A DNA stretch of 64,000 nucleotides from Entomortierella parvispora (taxonomy: Eukaryota; Mortierellomycota; Mortierellomycetes; Mortierellales; Mortierellaceae). Position 1 is the stretch's first letter; each line of letters starts with the position of its first letter. Positions 22,600 to 33,869 of this stretch are shown piece after piece. Below the pieces are notes generated by a model. That model was not told the origin of the DNA. It ran no database searches and saw only the letters and a list, made by a program, of their open reading frames with translations. A program made the translations under genes and the position numbers. The stretch lies in assembly GCA_963573315.1 (NCBI GenBank), contig OY752144.1:1296501-1360500 (forward strand), read 5' to 3'.

Positions 22600-23178
22600 A
22601 TGAGCCCTGCCGCCCCAGTCTCACTCCCATCCATCGAGTTCATCAACACTGAAGCCTCGGTCAAAGACTTTGCGACCGCCGTCACCTTGTTGTTTGAGCC
22701 CGCCCCTCCAATTGTCCAGCACCTCTATTCTAAGCGCCCCTATGCCACCTATTCGGCCCTTATTGACGAGACCGCGGTCCTGTTGGCCAACCCAGACAAG
22801 TACTTGACCTTGGAAGAGCAACTGGACGTGATCAATGCTCACCCCAGGATCGGCGCTGCCAAGGCCAACCTCTCGGCCTTGTCCCTGATCGAACAAGGTT
22901 ACACGCCCGAGGATGCTGCCAAAAAGGTCGATGCCACTGCGACCCCTTCCCAGGATGATGAAGTCACCCAGTCCACTTTGAAGCGATTGAATCAGGAATA
23001 TGAGGACAAGTATGGATTCAAGTTTGTGGTCTTTGTCAACGGTCGCCCCCGCAACGTGATCATCCCCGTGATGGAGGAGCGGATCAAGAACTCTACCAAG
23101 GAGGCCGAAATGAAGGTTGCCATGTCTGATATGGTCGCCATTGCTCGCGATCGCCTCAAGAAGCTCAACGTTGCTTGA
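22600..23178 (+). CDS. URAD: OHCU decarboxylase (ureidoimidazoline decarboxylase)
   Basis: The 192-residue single-exon product matches the OHCU decarboxylase family along its length: the helical head, LEEQLDVINAHPRIGAAKAN with the catalytic His at 81 in the HPxIG motif, and YEDKYGFKFVVFVNGRPR followed by a Glu-Arg-rich helix. The enzyme converts 2-oxo-4-hydroxy-4-carboxy-5-ureidoimidazoline to S-allantoin, the last step of urate oxidation after uricase and HIU hydrolase. In many organisms it is peroxisomal, but the C-terminus here (KKLNVA) is not an obvious PTS1, so a cytosolic site is possible. The start at 22600 lies directly before conserved sequence, after a C/T-rich leader. Its end faces the end of the QCR10-like gene. 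Confidence 0.93.
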   Translation: MSPAAPVSLPSIEFINTEASVKDFATAVTLLFEPAPPIVQHLYSKRPYATYSALIDETAVLLANPDKYLTLEEQLDVINAHPRIGAAKANLSALSLIEQGYTPEDAAKKVDATATPSQDDEVTQSTLKRLNQEYEDKYGFKFVVFVNGRPRNVIIPVMEERIKNSTKEAEMKVAMSDMVAIARDRLKKLNVA

Positions 23179-23426
23179 ACGATAGAAAGCGACCAAAATA
23201 TACCAAACATGAAAAAAAGAATATCCCCAAATGAACACTCAGTGTTATAATTAATTCCAATTGTTTTTAATTGTCGTCGTCAATTGTCGTCTATGATGTC
23301 GACCAATGGTGGCGATATATGTGTATCTTGCGAGAAAAGGTCGAGAGAGTGTTTGTGTTGGATGATCTTTTTGAGAAAGTGGTGGTCCGATGAGTGAGAA
23401 ACTAAAAAGTCCAAGGGCTTTAATGT

Positions 23427-24116
23427 TTATTCCTCATCCTTGGCCTCGTAAGCCTTCCAGTAGCTGCCGACAACGGGGAGCTTGCAGAAAAGGTCAGTCT
23501 ATGAACAAGAGGCGAGGCAAGAAAAGAATAGGATGTCAGCGCGTGAATAAGGTCCATTTGAAAAAAAAAAAAAAAAAAAAGAGTAATCCTTTGAGAGAAC
23601 AGTGAGCGCGCGCCTATACCTTGGCTGGGGGAAGGCACTCGGCAACGAAGAGGACACCGGCACCGGCAGCGACACCGAAGCGAGCAGCAGCTCCAGCCCT
23701 AGAATTATGAACAGATAGCAGAGGATGCAGTTGGTCAGGATGAGATTGATTGAAAATATGACAGGCTCCTGAGTATAGATTGAAGCGTGATCCAGCGCTG
23801 TCTATTTTCCGGATTGTGCATTGGTCGGTAGTTGCTGAGAGTGCTGGGGCCGTCGACTGTCCAAGGGTTCCTCATGAGAGAGTTTAGTCGTTCTATTCCA
23901 AGATTGGGACCAGGATAGGCCTGCTCAGGTTTTTGTTTAATGGTCTAGGGGTGATTCCGAGCTTGTCCGGAAAATGTCGAAAAATACATGTTGACATGAG
24001 CAAGACAGATAGGGACGGGGTAGAAGACAGCATCGGAAGACGCACCAGCGCATGACGTTCTCGGGGTTGGCGCCCAAGACGCGGACAGAATGAGAGATGA
24101 CACGGGGACCAGCCAT
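23427..24116 (-). CDS. QCR10: Cytochrome bc1 complex subunit 10-like (QCR10) small membrane protein
   Basis: Three small exons (24116-24046, 23698-23620, 23498-23427) join in phase to a 73-residue protein. It has a short head (MAGPRVISHSVRVLG), one membrane helix (ARFGVAAGAGVLFVAE), then LPPAKTDLFCKLPVVGSYW and an acidic end. Size, single helix and the xDxxxKxPxxGxxW-type ending are those of the QCR10/6.4-kDa subunit of ubiquinol-cytochrome c reductase in the mitochondrial inner membrane. The family is poorly conserved, so the call rests on architecture. The gene is too fragmented to show as one open frame, and the second intron contains a run of about 20 A/T bases. Confidence 0.7.
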
Positions 24117-24350
24117 TGTGATGAGATTGGATTGAGATAGAGAGAAGGAGAGAGTGGGGAGTGAGGATGGAAGTGGAAAGCGAGAATGAAAATCCGAAGC
24201 GGCCCATTGATTGCATGAAAGCTGTTTATACGTACGCAGGCGGCGACCGGAAGGCCGACACGGGCCAGAGAGGCAGAACACGACACACGCGCCTCCTGCG
24301 TACGTGACAAAGAGACGACTCACCACAGACACACATTCACACACACACAA

Positions 24351-24376
24351 GACAGACAGACAGACAGACAGACAGG
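24351..24376. repeat. (GACA)n microsatellite facing a TGTC-rich tract
   Basis: Six GACA units lie at 24351-24376. About 50 bp further on (24427-24450) is a TGTC/TGCC-rich tract of opposite sense, so the two could pair as a hairpin. Confidence 0.85.
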
Positions 24377-24892
24377 GATTCAGTCCACACATCCGCTCTT
24401 GGGATTTGGCTCATCATCTGCTCACTCTGTCTGCCTGTCTGTCTGTGTCTCTCCGCCTCCTTTCCTTCCTCTCTCTCTCTTTTCTCTTTCTTCTCTTCCC
24501 TCCACGCTCTTCACCCCTCCGCCCCGCCTCTGTCATCTCTCCATCCCAATCCCTCTTTTTCTTTTTTTGTTGCGGGTTTCAAGTCATTCGCAAGGTACAC
24601 CCTCTCCTCCCACTGTCGCTGGCAAGTGACGTACTCCCTCCCTCTTTTTTTTCTCTCTGCGACCTTGTCCTGTCTGTCCGCGTATCTGCGTGCACAATGC
24701 TGCGACAAGAATGCGAGCATGTTCTTTTTCCATCACCCTCTTTTTCGTCTCTCTTGACAACCCCAGAGCCTCTCGGGAGCCCAAGTTCCTCGATCAAGCG
24801 GCATGGCACCTTTTCAGGGTGCATCCTAGCCACATTGGTCTGACCGGGAATGAACACGACCCGCATTAACTCCCTCTCTTTCGGCTATTGGT

Positions 24893-24908
24893 ACATGTGG
24901 CCACATGT
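24893..24908. promoter_or_regulatory. Perfect 16-bp palindrome ACATGTGG/CCACATGT
   Basis: The sequence reads the same on both strands over 16 bases and contains two CACATG/CATGTG half sites around GGCC. It lies about 370 bp upstream of the PP2A start, so a dimeric factor site (for example bHLH) is possible. No binding evidence exists. Confidence 0.4.
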
Positions 24909-25279
24909 CTCCGTCCTTTTTTTTTTTTCTTTTTTTTTTTTTTTATTGTGGATGTGAGGCAAAGTCTCCTTGCTCAGCAATACATTGCAGACAGGAGGAA
25001 GTTGGGGTTGAGAGAAGGAGCCATGGCATTGGTCGCGTGTCTGCAGATTTCTTGCGTGCTTGCAGGGTGCTGGATGGTGCCCATTCTTGCTGATTCTGTC
25101 AGGACCAGAAGGGGAACCACCCTTTGCAACAACCCCTGCTCCCCTATTCCTTCTTGTCTGCGCTGACAACAAACAAGACTTTATTAATCTCCCAACCCCT
25201 TCCCAACCCTTTCTTGGCCCCCATAGCCAACTCTCAAGTAGACCCCTTTTTATCAACGCTAGACACACTACAGCTAATC

Positions 25280-26741
25280 ATGTCGACCATTACCGATGTG
25301 GCTGATGTCGAGGGATGGATACAGCATCTGATGCAGTGCAAACAGCTGCCTGAGGCTGACATCAAGAAGCTCTGCGAGAAGGTACAGACAACAGGTTTTT
25401 TTTCTGGGCTATCACAACAAAGCACGAGGAAACAGGACGGCCAGAAGGATCTACGCAAACCGAGCAAGGACCAGATAGATCGACTTCAGTGATTGGTGCC
25501 TCTGTGGGCAGGAAATTGATACCAGTGCACGGATGGTTGACGCCAATGCTGTTGGCAACGCTGGCGCTGCCTTCTACTGGACTAGACGAGGCGTTATAAT
25601 GGACTGTTACTTGCTTGGCTTGGATATCATCGGGAAAGCGTGGAATGTCCTGATAGAGAAAAGCACGGAATCGGAGCGGCATCTAACGAAATGGCGTTAC
25701 CTTCTCCTACCCATAGGCTCGCGAGGTTCTGATGCAAGAGTCCAATGTGCAGCCTGTTCGATGCCCTGTCACTGTCTGTGGAGACATTCACGGTCAATTC
25801 CACGACCTGATGGAGCTCTTCCGCATTGGAGGCAACTCTCCCGACACGAACTACCTTTTTATGGGAGACTACGTCGACCGTGGTTACTACTCGGTCGAGA
25901 CAGTGACCCTGTTGGTGGCTCTCAAGCTTCGCTACAAGGATCGTGTCACCATTCTGCGTGGCAACCACGAATCACGCCAGATTACCCAGGTGTATGGATT
26001 CTATGACGAGTGTCTGCGAAAGTACGGCAATGCCAACGTCTGGAAGATGTTCACGGACCTTTTCGACTACCTTCCTTTGACCGCCCTGATCGAGGAACAG
26101 GTAAAAATCACCTTTTGCATTGCTCAATCGTGGAAATATCTCCAGCGAAACCGACTGGAAGGTGCGGTTATATTGTAGATTCTGACAAGAACCCCGACCG
26201 TGTCATTCTAGATTTTCTGTCTCCATGGAGGACTCTCGCCCTCGATTGACTCGCTTGACCATATCCGCTCGCTGGACCGTGTCCAAGAAGTGCCACACGA
26301 GGGTCCCATGTGCGACCTCTTGTGGTCTGACCCCGATGACCGATGTGGATGGGGTATCTCACCTCGTGGAGCAGGATACACGTTCGGACAGGACGTGTCA
26401 GAGACATTCAATCACAACAACGGCCTGACCCTGATTGCAAGAGCCCATCAGCTGGTTATGGAGGTACCTCTCGGAAACAACGAGTGGAGCCATGGCGTTA
26501 CCCTTTCTGATCGACTTTACTGACCTGATGACCTCCTTTCTGTGAATAGGGTTATAACTGGTGCCAGGACCGCAATGTGGTGACAATCTTCAGTGCTCCA
26601 AACTACTGCTACCGCTGCGGTAACCAGGCTGCCATTATGGAGATTGATGAGCATCTGAAATATACTTTCCTCCAGTTCGACCCGGCGCCCCGTCGTGGCG
26701 AGCCCCATGTCAGCCGCCACGTTCCCGACTACTTTTTGTAA
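25280..26741 (+). CDS. PPH21: Protein phosphatase 2A catalytic subunit
   Basis: Four exons (25280-25381, 25717-26100, 26212-26463, 26550-26741) give exactly 309 residues, the usual PP2A-C length. Metal-binding and catalytic motifs are all present: GDIHG at 56-60, GDYVDRG at 84-90 and RGNHES at 115-120, followed by [22 protein letters not shown] and [11 protein letters not shown]. The C-terminus PDYFL keeps the terminal Leu that is methylated and the Tyr that can be phosphorylated to control B-subunit choice. The enzyme works as a trimer with scaffold A and regulatory B subunits. The N-terminal segment ([20 protein letters not shown]) also fits PP2A rather than PP4 or PP6. All joins are in phase, and the first intron is 335 nt. 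Confidence 0.97.
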
Positions 26742-27255
26742 TCCTGTACATTTTCCTGGTGAGTTGACTATCTTGGCTATGGTGCTCTGTCTGTTATGTG
26801 TGCATGTTTACAGCTGCTTTTCTTGATCTTCTTGCAGTGTATGATCAATCCTAACGCGTTCTATTGTTGGTAGACAATTTACCCATTCACAGCAAACTCT
26901 CTGACCGGAGTCGGACCACAGAAGGCAAAACAAAAACAAAGACACGACAATGAGAAGAACGTGTGGAAATGCCAAATATGTTATCGTTGCTCAAACCATT
27001 AAAAGAAACACTTCATCATTCAGCCGAGAGTCATCCGCCTGTGATGTGCGGGGTTAGATGCATAAGGTGTTATTCTTCCCACGAGGCAGCGCGGGCTGGC
27101 TCTAAATTTCCCAAAGTCTCTTACTCACCCCGCAGTCCGCTGTGTGGTGCACATTTTTTTGCCTGCTGTATTACAAAGCTCCTCGCATTTGCCGTTGTTT
27201 GTTCATCACATTCTCTCTCTCACCACCTCGTTTATCACTCCACCAACTTTCATCA
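26742..27255. other. Intergenic stretch
   Basis: It carries the 3' region of the PP2A gene and the leader of the SDR gene; nothing further was seen. Confidence 0.5.
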
Positions 27256-28321
27256 TGAGCAGACTCCAGGGAAAGAATGTTTTGATGTAATTGACCTCTT
27301 CGACTGACCACATTGTGCAGAAAGCAGACGCAACGTAGAACATGCTTCATCTCAATGACGAATGAACTGACGCGGACTGCTGCTACTTTCTTTGTTCCAA
27401 ACTAGTACCGGCGCCTCCTCTGGTATCGGCGAGGCTTGCGCTCGTCATTTTGCCCAGGCTGGATCCAACTTGGTAAGGGAGATATATTGATCAGCCTTCC
27501 TTTGCCTGTGATCTGTTTCTATGAGATTCGTTGACTAATTTGCAGTTCACTTTTCTCTCGTCTACTAGTTGCTTGCTGCTCGCCGCAAGGAGCGCTTGGA
27601 GTCCTTGAAGCAGGAGCTGGAGTCAAAGCACTCGATCAAGGTCACAACCATTGAGCTTGATGTCCGCGTCAAGGCCAAGGTTGAGGCAGCTATCCAAGCT
27701 TTTGGAGATGTTGACATTCTCGTCAACAACGCTGGTAAGCATGAAAATGAAAATAAGAAAATGTTAGTAGTTGGGGTGAGACCGAGACCCTAACCTCGCT
27801 GCGTTTGTGGTTTTGTTTTTTTAGGCTTGGTCATTGGATTGGACAAGCTCGAAGATATTACCGAGGAGGCCATGGATACCATGATTGACACCAACGTCAA
27901 GGGACTTGTCTTTGTCACCCAGGCAGTCCTCCCCGGCATGCGTGCCCGCAACAAGGGCCATGTCATCAACATTGGATCGGTTGCCGGTCAACAGGCCTAC
28001 GGCAATGGATCCATCTACTGTGCGACCAAGGCCGCGGTGGCATCCATCACCCGTGCGCTCATGCATGAGACAGTCGATACCGCGATCCGAGTCTCAGAGA
28101 TCAACCCCGGTTTGGTCGAGACCGAGTTCTCGGTCATTCGTTTCCGTGGTGACAAGGACAAGGCCGACTCTGTCTACAAGGGTCTTGTGCCCTTGAACGG
28201 CGATGATATTGCAGAGACGGTCATCTTTGTGGCCGGTCGCCCTGACCACGTCAACATTGCCGAGATGCTTGTCTTCCCCACTAACCAGGCCGCTGCCACC
28301 AGCGTTTACCGCAAGCCTTAA
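27256..28321 (+). CDS. Short-chain dehydrogenase, YMR226C/YdfG-like 3-hydroxy acid dehydrogenase
   Basis: Exons 27256-27287, 27406-27472, 27569-27734 and 27825-28321 give 253 residues. The classical SDR features are in place: TGASSGIG at 12-19 for the dinucleotide, AARRKERL with basic residues after the second strand that favour NADP(H), NNAG after the fourth strand, INIGSVAG with the catalytic Ser, and YCATKAA with the Tyr-x-x-x-Lys pair. The end of the protein (NPGLVETEFSVIRFRGDK, IFVAGRPDHVNIAEMLVFPT) is typical of the serine/3-hydroxy acid dehydrogenase group that includes yeast YMR226C and bacterial YdfG. These enzymes reduce or oxidise L-allo-threonine and related 3-hydroxy acids in the cytosol. 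Substrate range is inferred. Confidence 0.93.
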
Positions 28322-28637
28322 ATACACTTCATCTTGATAGGATTTTTGCCATAAAGAGATAAAGAGACTGAATTGAACAATACCAAGTACATGGACTAGG
28401 AGAAGTGTGCGGCGTGTGTCTCATTGATGATGATGACGCTTCGGGTAAATCCCAAAAAAAAAATGTGGATGGACCTGATGGACCTGTTGTGGTTTATATC
28501 GGGAAAAAAAGCTATGTATGATACTTGGTGGAAGTATAGTGATGTTGGTGCTTCAAAAGAAGGCATGCAGTTGCCGAGGCGACGGAGATATCAAAGGAAT
28601 AGAAGAGGGGCAAGAAATAAAGAAATATGGAGCATAT
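28322..28637. other. Convergent 3' region
   Basis: Short stretch between two converging genes; no feature was seen. Confidence 0.5.
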
Positions 28638-29549
28638 CTACTTGTAGTATCCAGCAGGCGCCGGGGCATAGCCTGGAGGGGCTGTTTGCTGAGGGTAAGC
28701 AGCCGTGGTTGGGGCGGCGGCCATAAAGAAACGACGGCCGAACCGCCGTCTTCCGCCATTGCTGACAGGAGTGGGTCGACCCATCTCCATATCTTGGTCA
28801 ATATATGTGTCACCCAGGAAGTGTCTCTTCAAGTCCTGGCATAGGACCAACAACCCTAAGATCTCCATCAAAGGCGAGAACACGAAATAGATCCAAGTGG
28901 TGGTCTTGAGGTCCGGGAAAAAGATGGAGACGCACTTGTAGATCAGAGCCACGTCAAAGATGAAGGTGGCCAACATGGCGATCGAGAATGCGTGCTGACT
29001 GGAGGTATTAGAATACCGGGATCGATACGTCATGGCCGCTGCCATGTACCAAAGACCCAAGACTACCATCAACGAGACGCCGACCTTTCTCAAGATCAAC
29101 CCCAAGTTCATTTCGCTTTCCGAGTGACCAGGTGTGGAATCGATCGCGCCAATGATCGCCATGATCACCAGTGGCAGCAGGAAAAACTTTGGCTGTTGGA
29201 CCATACATCTCTCAAACAGGTCCGGGCCCTCCTGTCGTTGTGCTCTCAATTGAGGCAAAAGAGACTCGTACAGTCTTGAGAACAGCTTCATCACAAAGAC
29301 AGAGCCGATTGATGAAAGGATTAGCTCCGCAATTGTGAGATCGTTCAGGGTCTGTGTATCCAAGTTGGCGGCATCGCCGGTGTCCATGTAGGTGCGGATA
29401 CCGTAATCACCGGTACGGATTAGACAAAAGACAAGAATATATCGGTAAACTGCGAAGCCAGAACCCATCAGTCGGAACAGGAACTGGATAAAGAGGAGGA
29501 CAAAACAAATAGTGGCCGCCCCCGAGAGGACTTCGTCGAGTAACACCAT
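28638..29549 (-). CDS. RTA1-like/DUF7702-type multi-pass membrane protein
   Basis: The single-exon product of 303 residues has about seven hydrophobic helices. It begins inside the membrane part (LDEVLSGAATICFVLLFIQF), continues with YRYILVFCLIRTGDYGIRTY, helices around PKFFLLPLVIMAIIGAID, GVSLMVVLGLWYMAAAMTY, FSIAMLATFIFDVALIYKCV and WIYFVFSPLMEILGLLVLC, and ends in a Pro/Tyr/Ala-rich cytosolic tail (QQTAPPGYAPAPAGYYK). This topology resembles fungal DUF7702/RTA1-like proteins, some of which protect against lipids or drugs. Function here is unknown. It converges on the SDR gene. Confidence 0.8.
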   Translation of the reverse strand: MVLLDEVLSGAATICFVLLFIQFLFRLMGSGFAVYRYILVFCLIRTGDYGIRTYMDTGDAANLDTQTLNDLTIAELILSSIGSVFVMKLFSRLYESLLPQLRAQRQEGPDLFERCMVQQPKFFLLPLVIMAIIGAIDSTPGHSESEMNLGLILRKVGVSLMVVLGLWYMAAAMTYRSRYSNTSSQHAFSIAMLATFIFDVALIYKCVSIFFPDLKTTTWIYFVFSPLMEILGLLVLCQDLKRHFLGDTYIDQDMEMGRPTPVSNGGRRRFGRRFFMAAAPTTAAYPQQTAPPGYAPAPAGYYK

Positions 29550-31199
29550 CGGGTAGAAAGATAGCTGTCGGTTAAAGAGAGTGTGTGTGTTATAGAGGAT
29601 GAAAACGAGTTGTCAGAAGCGGAGTGAAGGTGCGGACAAAATCGGGCAATGAAGAGATGTCGGTTCGGACCAAACTGAGGTGTTTGGTGCTCTTTTGAAG
29701 AATCGGTGAGGAGATGGGATAGACAACTGAAGAAGAGATGAGATTGGAGAGGAGGAGGACGCGAGAATGGATCCTTTTATTTACCCAGGTCGAACAGCCT
29801 TTCTTCTCCCTGACCAGGAGAGTGAGCAATTGCACTCCGGGGCATTGGCACACCTTCTAAACAAAAGTCGAAAAGCTGCGATTTCGGACTTCGTGAAGAT
29901 GGAAGTGGAGTCGGGTACGCCACATCGCTATACACTGTGGTCCAAAACGGCGTGGAGAGTTACTGCCCGCTAATAGGTTCAGCCGTCCGCCAAGAATCTC
30001 TCCCCTTCTGCTCATAGACAACCGCAAAGGCTGCGGGATGAGCGGCTGGACAAAAAGAATTTCCCAAACCTGAGGCGTCCGAAAGGGGGGTGATGGCCAA
30101 AGCATGAGCACGAGGGGATAAATAGGGTGAAATAATTCAAACGAAAGTAAGGTTGTCTTCTTTTTTTCTCCTTGCCGTCCAGCCACACACAGCCTGGTGT
30201 GTCGTTTTTTGCCAATTCCCCATTTTGGGTCCATTCGCTGCTTTGTGTGGTGGAGAACGAACAGGGCTGTTTTGTTTTTTTGACTCTAAAACTGCGCTTG
30301 ACCAAAAGAGAGCATATGGAAGGACGCGCATCGCAACAGCCATACTCTCATGGCCATTCTGTATCAATGATCTCTCTTTTTTCCCCTTCCACAAAAAAAA
30401 CCGATCGACAAAAGCCTTACACAGGAACAAAGCCCAATCGCCACGTGACGTTTTCGCGTGAAGTCGACGGCGGACTGCACTCCAGCGAGTACTTACAAGT
30501 CCGAGGACTAGAAGGGTCTGCCCGTGGCAGATTTTTTTCTTGCTCTTTATAGTGAGTTTGCCACTTGAAGGAGGGAAGATAGTATATATCAAAAAGGTCA
30601 TCTTCTCTGCCCAAACATAGGCGGGGGAAGATATAGACCCACTCTGCGGGGTGTTTGTCCCTCAACCTTACTGATAGTCATCGAGACAGCAGTATTACCT
30701 GGGAACTGAATAGTGCGAAACTTGATTGGAAAGCAAGGTAGACGTCAGGAGTCGTAAGGAGTCGTCCCGAAATGAGATGAGCTGTCCTGGCTGCGACTCA
30801 AGGCATGACTTCTGATGATTACATCAAGATCCTGCGGAGTGTAATGAACCTGCTCCTCACACTCCAATATCGGACCGCACCTCATGTCCAGTGTTAGGCG
30901 CGCCTCTTTTGGAGGCTAAACTCGAGTTAACGCCCTCACATGCAAGGCCAGGATGACTCTGGTAAAAAGCGCGGTCCTCTGGGGGCCTTTGTTCGGGTTG
31001 GCGCCCTTGCACGCGAGACGCCCGCAAGATATTACACTGGAATATCTTAGCGTTCTCGTTTCGCGCTCAGATGTCGGGCCGCAATTGGTGTCCTCCCCCC
31101 TTTGGCTCTATCTGCTCATCTTGAATAATTCATTTGAAACAAAACTAAAAATAAAAAAAAGAAAAGAAACTTGATTGATCTACCTTCTCACCATCTGCT
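29550..31199. other. Gene-free stretch (1.65 kb)
   Basis: No open frame with recognisable similarity was seen on either strand. The first 250 bp are the C/T-rich leader of the membrane protein gene (minus strand). The rest has mixed composition and no clear repeats. Confidence 0.45.
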
Positions 31200-32224
31200 T
31201 TAATAGTATTTCACGTTTCCGTATTGATAATACAATCCACAGATTGCTAGACTGATGATGGCTGGTAAGAGATTGAGCTGTACGATACAATAGACTAGAA
31301 TGGTGATGATCCCTGGCGCCCGAAGCATGATCCCCATAGCTGGAGACCGGAACATGGTATGTAGAAAGTAGCAGCCGCAAAGAGTTGACACGATAAACAT
31401 TGTTCCTTGCGTCACTAGGTGTTTCTTTGCCTTGTTGCTGAAGTACACCATGAAGAGAATGGCTATTTTTCCGTCATAATGAGGAGAAGGGGAGAAATAG
31501 GTGTAAGCACAAAAAGCACAAAATCACACAATATCGCAGAGAAACTTTTCTCGAAAATCCTGTACGAGTTGGCCTCAGGACGCACCTGGAAAGACTTTGA
31601 CAACTTTGCGAAAGATGTCTCCTCCTCCGTAGCTTTCTCCGAATTGACGGTGCACCAAAATATCCATGACGACAAAGAGACAGGTAGTTGGAATGGAAAA
31701 GAAAATGCCTTCAAAGATGTAGTCTCTGTTCGAATCGTCGTCGTCCTCTGGCGTGGTTCTTTGACGGCGCGATCGACGAGAACCTCTGGAACCCCGCTGA
31801 TCATCACTGGCTTTGACTTGGTCCATGACTCCAGACTCCCGAATGATGCGCCATTTCTCTGGGTCTACTTGGTGTGAACCATAAAGAGGCAGGATACGAT
31901 GAGAATAGGGGGGCAGACCATTAGTCAACAGAAAGGATGAAACGCGTTTGTTGCGACCAAGTCGTCCCACAGCAACACATCCGTACCTGGGATATCGTCA
32001 ATATCGCTCGAATCCGAGTCGTCTGAATCCTCATCATCCTCGTCATCGTCCTCCTCCTCTTCGCCTTCGTCTAGTTCTTCTTCATCGAGGTCCTGACTCG
32101 TTGACGCGGTTGTGGTTGTTGCAGCGGGACGGCCGGTACGTTTTGTGACAGAGGGAGCATCTCTGGATGAGGTAGCAGTCGATGTTGCGGTATCGTTCTT
32201 GACAATCTCCTCCAGTTTTGCCAT
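31200..32224 (-). CDS. DUF7719-like membrane protein with acidic N-terminus
   Basis: Exons 32224-31987, 31867-31586 and 31462-31200 join in phase to 260 residues. The first third is low complexity, Ser/Thr-rich and then a long Asp/Glu run (EEEEDDDEDDEDSDDSD). After a basic linker (RGSRRSRRQR) come about four membrane segments: IFEGIFFSIPTTCLFVVMDI, LVHRQFGE, MFIVSTLCGCYFLHT, RAPGIITILVYCIVQLNLLP and AIISLAICGLYYQY. The order LDxLVHRQ... then GCY-H, RAP-P and a final paired helix resembles the fungal DUF7719 family. No function is known. Its start is 481 bp from the divergent QNG1 gene. Confidence 0.75.
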
Positions 32225-32705
32225 GGTCGTGTATTGTGTTTTGATGAGAAGTGATGAAAAAAAAGAGACTTGGAAGAGAGAGCTGATCAGATTAATGCAT
32301 GATGCATGCGAGCATGCACTTGTTCACGTGACTGCATTCATTTTCGTTTATTTTTTGGTATGGCCGTCCGTTGTTCACGCGAGGAAGAGCGTTTTCCCCT
32401 CCTATCTACCCACCGATGGATCGACCCCCTAGGCACGCCTGTCTCCTGGACAACAAGAGGAGAATCATGACGCATTGAGCATGCTAGGCTAGGCCAGGCC
32501 CCGGAGTGGACAGAGACAGAACCCGCAGTTGCCGTCGAATCTCCGCGAGTGTTCGCGCTGCACTGCGGGTGGACAAGCAGATCGTCCTGGACAAAAAATA
32601 AAAACGCAAGCAAAGGACGCGCAATTGCACAACGTATCTTTTTTCTTCCTTGACCTTCCTTCCTTCTTTATTCATTCTCTTTTTTTTCATTTCAGTACGC
32701 CAGCC
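32225..32705. promoter_or_regulatory. Divergent promoter between DUF7719-like and QNG1 genes
   Basis: A 481-bp gap between two head-to-head start codons must carry both promoters. A C/T-rich tract at 32639-32700 marks the QNG1-side leader. There is a run of ATGCATG-like motifs at 32296-32315. Confidence 0.5.
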
Positions 32706-33869
32706 ATGACTTTCACCTCCCCTGTCAACCTCTACAAGTCCATCTACGACTCTTCCAGGCAATGCCGCGAAAGCAGCAACATTCAGGTACGAATTTACTC
32801 CTCTTGCTTTCATGTATGGCGCTCATTCACACTACTAATGCATACCCTTTTCGCATTTCTCTTTCTTTGTCAATAGATTGATCAAGATGCCATCACCCGA
32901 TTCCTCACGAACCTCACCCAAGAGAGTTGGGACAAACATTCGACCGCCAACGGCATGATGTTCCCACTTCGTTTCGAGTCTATCGAGCAGGAAGTCAACA
33001 TTCTCTCGTTGATTGATATCCTTAACACTGGCCATGGTTTCCGCAAGGAACTGCACGAGGATTCCGACCGAGGCGCCTTTGAGACGATTGTTTTTGGAAT
33101 CATGTCCTTCCACATCACCTCCTCTGCCAGCACTGCTCAGGATTTAATCGACATGAGTGGCTGGCAAGTTGGAGAACATTTCGGGATCACGATGCAAAAG
33201 GAGCATCCTTCCGAAATCCCAGGCGTGACTATGTCGAGACCCTCGGTCGCCTCCAAGCTGGCTGGTCAGATTCAACAGGTTTTGAATGAGACGGGCAAGA
33301 TCTTGAAGGAGAAGAAGTTTCAGACTTTGGGCGCCTTTGTCATGGATGCGGCTCTGAAAGCTCAAGGATCGGCCGAGGCGTTCTCCAGGATTTTGATTGA
33401 CACTTTCCCAGCTTTCCAGGATCGTGCTGTGGTCGATGGCAAGGAGGTGTCTGTTTACAAGAAGGCCTTGTTGTTGGCCTCGACCCTGGAACGCCGGTTT
33501 GCAGCCACGGAGCAGCGATTCAAGTTTAGGGATATTAAGGACAGTCCCATCTTTGCTGATAATGTCATCCCCACTCTGCTGACGTATTTGGGTATGCTAA
33601 TCTTGCCCGAGAACCTCAAGCATACCATGGAGGATGGAGGTGTGACTACAGTCGAGGAGTCTTATCGGTTGCGTGCAGCTGCCATCGATGTCTGCAGGGA
33701 GATCGTGGAGAAGGCCAACATTGGAGGCGAAGGCAAAATTGGAACAGTGAACTTTGGAGAAAAGGGAATGTTGGCTGTGGACTTGGATGTGTACATTTGG
33801 AGAGTCGCTAAGGCGCCAGATTACCGTAAGGTACCTCGCTTTGCCTGTAAGGACACCATCTTTTTCTGA
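32706..33869 (+). CDS. QNG1: Queuosine 5'-phosphate N-glycosylase/hydrolase (DUF2419)
   Basis: Two exons (32706-32786 and 32877-33869) give 357 residues. The sequence follows the QNG1/C9orf64 (DUF2419) family: the N-terminal helix with VNLYKSIYDSSRQCRESSNI, the FPLRFESIEQEVNILSLIDI block, AFETIVFGIMSFHI, then a helical core, TVEESYRLRAAAIDVCREIV and the ending VYIWRVAKAPDYRKVPRF. The enzyme frees queuine base from queuosine 5'-phosphate, salvaging the micronutrient for tRNA-guanine transglycosylase. Fungi do not make queuine, so the gene implies use of a microbial or dietary source (known for the family; here inferred). The 90-nt intron is in phase 0. Confidence 0.93.

Larger units (their letters stand above)
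24117..25279. other. Divergent promoter region between QCR10-like and PP2A genes
   Basis: No gene was seen. It holds a GACA/TGTC microsatellite pair, C/T-rich leaders, a 16-bp palindrome and T-rich tracts at about 24917-24944. Confidence 0.6.
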
